Assembly (NCBI GenBank): GCA_031398975.1
Contig: JANNOI010000009.1
Location: 1 to 8,851, forward strand
Direction of reading: 5' to 3'
Length of the DNA: 8,851 nucleotides
From: JAKFWI01 sp031398975
Lineage (GTDB): Bacteria > Pseudomonadota > Alphaproteobacteria > Caulobacterales > Aquidulcibacteraceae
In this document: positions 5,389 to 8,851 of the stretch, one piece after another
Layout: every line of letters begins with the position of its first letter
Position numbering within the stretch: position 1 is the first letter of the stretch
Program-made: the position numbers and the translations under genes
Notes under the pieces: model-generated
The model's input: only the letters and a program-made list of their open reading frames with translations
Told to the model about the DNA's origin: nothing
Databases searched by the model: none

Positions 5389-6809
5389 TCAGGATGGCGG
5401 GTCCTCGCGCCGGGAAAGCCCGTGCTCAGTCTTGGCCCAGTAATGAGGCCGGATCAGAAGTTCAAGCACGGCGCGAACCGCCGCGATCGTGTGCAGGGGC
5501 CAATAGAGCGGCATGGTGAGCGCGGCAAGCGCGAGGCGCGGGTCGCCGAGGGTCGCGGCCGCCGTCAGCGCGCCATAGGCGGCGGTGCAATAGCCGAACA
5601 GCGCCAGCGCCCAGCCGTGCCAGCTGAGCGTCACGCCGGGCAGGAACGCCGCCGCCGCCAACGCCACGAAGATGGCCCCGTGCATCGCCGCCGCCGCCAA
5701 CGCGCCGCCGAGCATCAGGTGCATCATCGCAAACCCGCCCCAGCCCAGCTCGCGCCCCGTGCGCAAGGGATTGCGCATCAGCACGAGCCACGTCTGGAGG
5801 TGGCCCTTGATCCAGCGCGTGCGCTGGCGAAGCCAGCCGCCGAACCTGAGCGGCGCCTCCTCCCAGGTGGGCTCGGCGATCATGGCCGCGCGCCAGCCGT
5901 CCCGGGCGAGCCGGTAGCCGATATCGGCGTCCTCGGTGACGTTGTAGGGATCCCACGCGCCTGCCCCGCACAGCGCCACGGCGCGGAAATGATTGCTGGT
6001 GCCGCCCAGCATCAGGGGCGCGCGCAGGCGGGCGGCGAGCGGCAGCACCTCCTGGAACTGGATCGCGTATTCCACGGCGAATTGCATCGCGATCCAGCTC
6101 TGGCGGCCATTGTCGATCCGCAGCGGCGCCTGGACGACGCCGAGATCGGGGCCCCCGGCCGCGAACGCGTCGAGCGCGGCGCGCAATTGGCGGGGATGGG
6201 GCGCGTCCTCGGCGTCATAGACGGCCACGAATTCCCCCCGCGCGAAGGAGAGCGCGAAATTGAGCGCCTTGGGCTTGGTGCGCGGCTTGCCGGCGGGCGC
6301 GATCAGGATTTCAAAATTGTCGCCGAGATCGGCGCGGCGGGCGGCTTCGATGGTGGCCGCGTCATCGGCCTCCAGCACGAGCTTCACATCGAGAAGGTCC
6401 CGCGGGTAATCCAGCCGGCGCAAGCGCGCCACGAGATCGCCGACGACCCCCGCCTCGCGGTAAAGCGGCGCGAGCACGGTGTAGACACCGGCAGCGGCCC
6501 CGCCCAGCGCACGCGCGGGCCAGCACGCGGGACGAGGCTCCCCGCCGCGGCCAGGAGCCGCCACAGGATCAGCACGGCGAAGAGCGCGAATGCGAGCCCT
6601 TGCGCGGCCGCCAGCGCCAGGTGAGGCTCGTGCTGCGCAAAGCGGAAGGCCCCCGCGCCCAAGGCTGCGAACACGATCACCTGCGCCCAGGTAAAGCGCC
6701 GCCGCGCTGAGCATTCCGGGCGCAGCAAGAACAGCGCCTCGCGCGCCACCGCGAGCGCACGCGCAGCGACCCCCTCGCCCGCCGGCCTTCGCCCTGAACC
6801 CCCGTCCAT
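5389..6809 (-). pseudogene. Family 2 glycosyltransferase (cellulose-synthase-like), frameshifted at about 6484-6488
   Basis: The gene is split over two frames. The first (6809-6486) encodes about 108 residues: a basic start, then membrane helices at about 41-57 and 64-86, ending in GPLPV. The second (6483-5389) resumes with YTVLAPLYREAG, the start of a GT2 catalytic domain. It carries VYDAEDAPHP (about 197-204, the metal/UDP-binding acidic motif), LGGTSNHFR, NVTEDADIGYRL (289-300, catalytic TED) and RQRTRWIKG (327-335, the QxxRW-like motif). Three or four C-terminal helices follow (about 358-455). Removing two bases (TC, minus strand, 6485-6484) restores one 472-residue protein with the expected LPVYTVLAPLY junction; a missing single base would also do so. 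Intact, it would polymerise or transfer sugars across the inner membrane, as cellulose-synthase-like enzymes do. The start is ATG 6809; GTG 6818 is possible. It could be a true mutation, a sequencing error or, less likely, programmed frameshifting. Confidence 0.8.
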
Positions 6810-6889
6810 GCCCGCCACGAGAGACCGGACGCGCGCAAAACGCCAGCGCCGAATTGCGCGCCATCGTCAGGCCACGCGAAAAGCGCGGT

Positions 6890-7399
6890 TCACAGATCCT
6901 CCTCCCGCGCCGGCGCCCAGGCGGCGACCAGCGCGGGACCCGGGGCTTCCAGCGTCGAGCCGGTGAGCGTGAAGGCGGCGAAGGCGGCGGTCGGCAGGTG
7001 CTCGCTGAGCCGCCGGGCGGGGGCCGAGCGGTCATGGGCGTGGCCCACCAGCGCGGCGGCCAAAGCCTGCAGGCCCGGATTGTGGCCCACCACCAGCACC
7101 CGCGCACCGCCCGCACGCACCGCCTCCCCCCAGATAACCCCGGGCTCGGCGGCGTAGAGGCGATCGAGCAGGCGCACATGGGGATGGTTAAGCGCGACCG
7201 CGGCGGCCAGGAAGGTTTCGCGGGTGCGCAGCGCGGTGGACACGATCACCCGGTCCGGGATGAGGCCCGCGCGCGCCAGCGCCCGGCCCGCCTCGGCGGC
7301 GTCCTCCTGGCCGCGCTCGGTGAGGGCGCGCGCCATGTCGCTCGGGGCTTCGTGCTCGCGCACCGCTTTGGCGTGACGCATCAGGATCAGCATGTCCAT
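6890..7399 (-). CDS. sixA: SixA-type phosphohistidine phosphatase
   Basis: The 169-residue product has the layout of a histidine phosphatase (phosphoglycerate mutase-like). LILMRHAKA at 4-12 holds the RH nucleophile motif (R8, H9); STALRTRETF at 54-63 holds the second phosphate-binding Arg (R58) and E61; VVGHNPGLQ at 103-111 holds the second catalytic His (H106). ALTERGQEDA (25-34) is the stretch typical of SixA. SixA removes phosphate from histidine residues of phosphorelay proteins in the cytoplasm. The family is small and usually 150-180 residues, which fits. ATG 7399 was chosen because the catalytic motif begins a few residues later; ATG 7393 is equally possible. The frame extends to 7549, but that part overlaps the start of lysS. 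It is divergent from lysS and 80 bp upstream of the glycosyltransferase. The actual substrate may be another phosphorylated protein or small molecule. Confidence 0.85.
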   Translation of the reverse strand: MDMLILMRHAKAVREHEAPSDMARALTERGQEDAAEAGRALARAGLIPDRVIVSTALRTRETFLAAAVALNHPHVRLLDRLYAAEPGVIWGEAVRAGGARVLVVGHNPGLQALAAALVGHAHDRSAPARRLSEHLPTAAFAAFTLTGSTLEAPGPALVAAWAPAREEDL

Positions 7400-7514
7400 G
7401 CGCGCGCTTCTGCCCAACGCCGGCCTCCACGTAAACGCCCCCCGCGCCCCACGGGACGGCTTTTCGCACGCGGCGGCGCGGCTTAAGGCTGACGGACAAG
7501 GAGAGTAATCGCCC

Positions 7515-8851
7515 ATGTCGGATCTGCAGGTGCTGGCCGGGGCCGCCAAGGCGTGGCCGTTCGAGCAGGCGCGCCTCCTGGCGGCGCGGCTCGCGCGCGC
7601 CCCGAAAGATGGCCCGGTTGTGTTCGAGACCGGCTACGGACCCTCGGGCCTGCCCCATATCGGAACGTTCGGAGAGGTGGTGCGCACCACCATGGTCCGG
7701 CGCGCCTTCGAGACGCTGACGGGCGGGGCGGTCCCCACCCGGCTGATCGCCTTCTCCGACGACATGGACGGGCTGCGCAAAGTGCCCGCCAATTTACCGA
7801 ACCAGGACATGCTCGCCGCCCATCTGGGCAAGCCGCTGACGCAAGTGCCCGATCCGTTCGGAACCCACGAAAGCTTCGCCCACCATAACAACGCCCGCCT
7901 GCGCGCCTTTCTGGACGGGTTCGGCTTCGACTACGAATTCCTGTCCTCCACCGAGCGGTATCAGAGCGGCGCCTTCGACGCGATGCTCCTGCGGGTGCTG
8001 GAGCGCTTCGAGGACGTGATGGCCGTGATGCTGCCGACGCTGGGCGGGGAGCGGCGCGAAACCTATTCCCCGTTCCTGCCGATCAGCCCCAAGACCGGCC
8101 GGGTGCTGCAGACCGCCACGCTCGAACGCCGCCCCGCGCGCGGAACGATCGTGTTCGAGGACGAGGACGGCGAGAAGATCGAGACGCCGGTCACGGGCGG
8201 GCGCGTGAAGCTGCAATGGAAGCCCGACTGGGCGTTGCGCTGGGCCGCGCTCGGCGTCGATTACGAGATGGCGGGCAAGGATCTGATCGACAGCGTGCGC
8301 GTGTCCTCCCAGATTTGCCGGGTGCTGGGCGCGCCGCCCCCCGAGGGCTTCAATTACGAGCTGTTCCTGGACGAGAACGGGGAGAAAATCTCGAAGTCCC
8401 GCGGCAACGGCTTGGGGGTGGAGGAGTGGCTGCGGTACGCGGCGCCGGAGAGCCTTTCGCTCTACATGTTCCAGAAGCCCAAGACCGCCAAGCGGCTCTT
8501 TTTCGACGTGATCCCGAAGGCGGTGGACGAATATCTCGCCCTGCTCGAAGCCTATCCCGAACAGAACGCCGCCCAGCGGCTGGAGAACGCGGTCTGGCAC
8601 GTGCACGCCGGCGCCCCGCCCCAGGCTGCCTCGCCCATCTCGTTCTCGCTCTTGTCAAACCTCGTCAGCGCCGCAGGCGCCCCCAGCAAGCAGCAGCTCT
8701 GGGCCTATATCGCCAAATACGCCCCGGGCGTCACGCCCGCCAACAACCCGCTGCTGGACCGTCTGTGCGGCTATGCGCTGGCCTATTACGACGACGTCGT
8801 ACGCCCAGCCAAGCGCTTCCGCCCGCCAAGCCCGGCCGAGCGCGCAGCGCT
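7515..8851 (+). CDS. lysS: Lysyl-tRNA synthetase, class I, partial (3' end outside window)
   Basis: The first 445 residues of a class I lysine-tRNA ligase are present; the frame is open to the right edge. The enzyme activates lysine with ATP and loads it on tRNA-Lys in the cytoplasm. Seen: the nucleotide-binding HIGH-type motif PSGLPHIGT at 43-51, and the KMSKS-type motif KISKSRGNG at 291-299, both on a Rossmann fold as in class I synthetases and unlike the unrelated class II LysRS of most bacteria. SDDMDGLRKVP at 81-91 and the motif GKDLIDS at 254-260 are also typical of this family. The usual length is about 520-560 residues, so about 80-110 are missing. ATG 7515 has AAGGAGAG about 10 bases upstream. 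The gene is divergent from sixA (115 bp between starts), so both promoters should lie in 7400-7514, but I see no convincing -35/-10 pair. Some annotations call class I forms lysK. Confidence 0.95.
   Translation, partial: MSDLQVLAGAAKAWPFEQARLLAARLARAPKDGPVVFETGYGPSGLPHIGTFGEVVRTTMVRRAFETLTGGAVPTRLIAFSDDMDGLRKVPANLPNQDMLAAHLGKPLTQVPDPFGTHESFAHHNNARLRAFLDGFGFDYEFLSSTERYQSGAFDAMLLRVLERFEDVMAVMLPTLGGERRETYSPFLPISPKTGRVLQTATLERRPARGTIVFEDEDGEKIETPVTGGRVKLQWKPDWALRWAALGVDYEMAGKDLIDSVRVSSQICRVLGAPPPEGFNYELFLDENGEKISKSRGNGLGVEEWLRYAAPESLSLYMFQKPKTAKRLFFDVIPKAVDEYLALLEAYPEQNAAQRLENAVWHVHAGAPPQAASPISFSLLSNLVSAAGAPSKQQLWAYIAKYAPGVTPANNPLLDRLCGYALAYYDDVVRPAKRFRPPSPAERAA

Noticed and set aside
5341..6624. 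Plus-strand open frame of 427 codons
   Set aside because: It is antisense to the glycosyltransferase and has no recognisable motif; its length is explained by GC content.
6810..7179. Upstream extension of the glycosyltransferase catalytic frame
   Set aside because: The frame stays open by GC content only; it is antisense-free but overlaps sixA in another frame and contains no family sequence. The true N-terminus is in the other frame (6809-6486).
7400..7514. Promoters for sixA and lysS
   Set aside because: Both must start in this 115-bp gap, but no hexamer pair with credible spacing could be picked out by eye.
7794..8606. Minus-strand open frame of 270 codons
   Set aside because: It is antisense to lysS, whose HIGH and KISKS motifs lie in the plus frame.

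Overview
The window is GC-rich DNA that reads as an alphaproteobacterial chromosome, probably near the Caulobacterales/Maricaulales/Hyphomonadaceae. The main clues are a class I lysyl-tRNA synthetase (found in archaea, spirochaetes and alphaproteobacteria), the codon use, and a sequence complementary to the alphaproteobacterial form of the 16S rRNA 3' end. The lineage is inferred; no search was possible.

Layout. At 1-113 is the 3' end of an rve-type (IS481/IS3-like) transposase that runs in from the left. At 237-908 (+) is a GH24 lysozyme-like protein with a hydrophobic C-terminal tail; its active site lacks the usual threonine. Between this gene and the next is a compact, highly structured block (909-1188). 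On the minus strand it carries a very short ORF (1113-1045) behind an exceptionally complete Shine-Dalgarno sequence, then alternative hairpins, then an intrinsic terminator. Beyond the terminator lies a 20-bp tandem repeat. At 1189-1701 (+) is an exported LprI/DUF1311-type protein that starts with TTG.

From 7399 back to 1721 everything is on the minus strand. In transcription order: a SixA-type histidine phosphatase; a membrane-bound family 2 glycosyltransferase broken by a frameshift at about 6484; a 67-residue two-helix membrane protein; tRNA-Gly(CCC); an outer-membrane beta-barrel protein; a cyclic-nucleotide-binding/patatin phospholipase; and a membrane-anchored protein of unknown function. 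Most gaps are 30-90 bp, so parts of this run may be co-transcribed. Most of the proteins would act in the cell envelope (barrel, lipid hydrolase, glycan polymerisation or export). At the right edge, diverging from sixA, lysS runs off the window.

The feature most worth a second look is the minus-strand small transcription unit at about 962-1143. It combines an 18-nt perfect complement of the 16S tail, a GTG start at ideal spacing, a His/Cys-rich 22-residue peptide and competing stem-loops. There is no downstream co-directional gene for it to regulate in cis.
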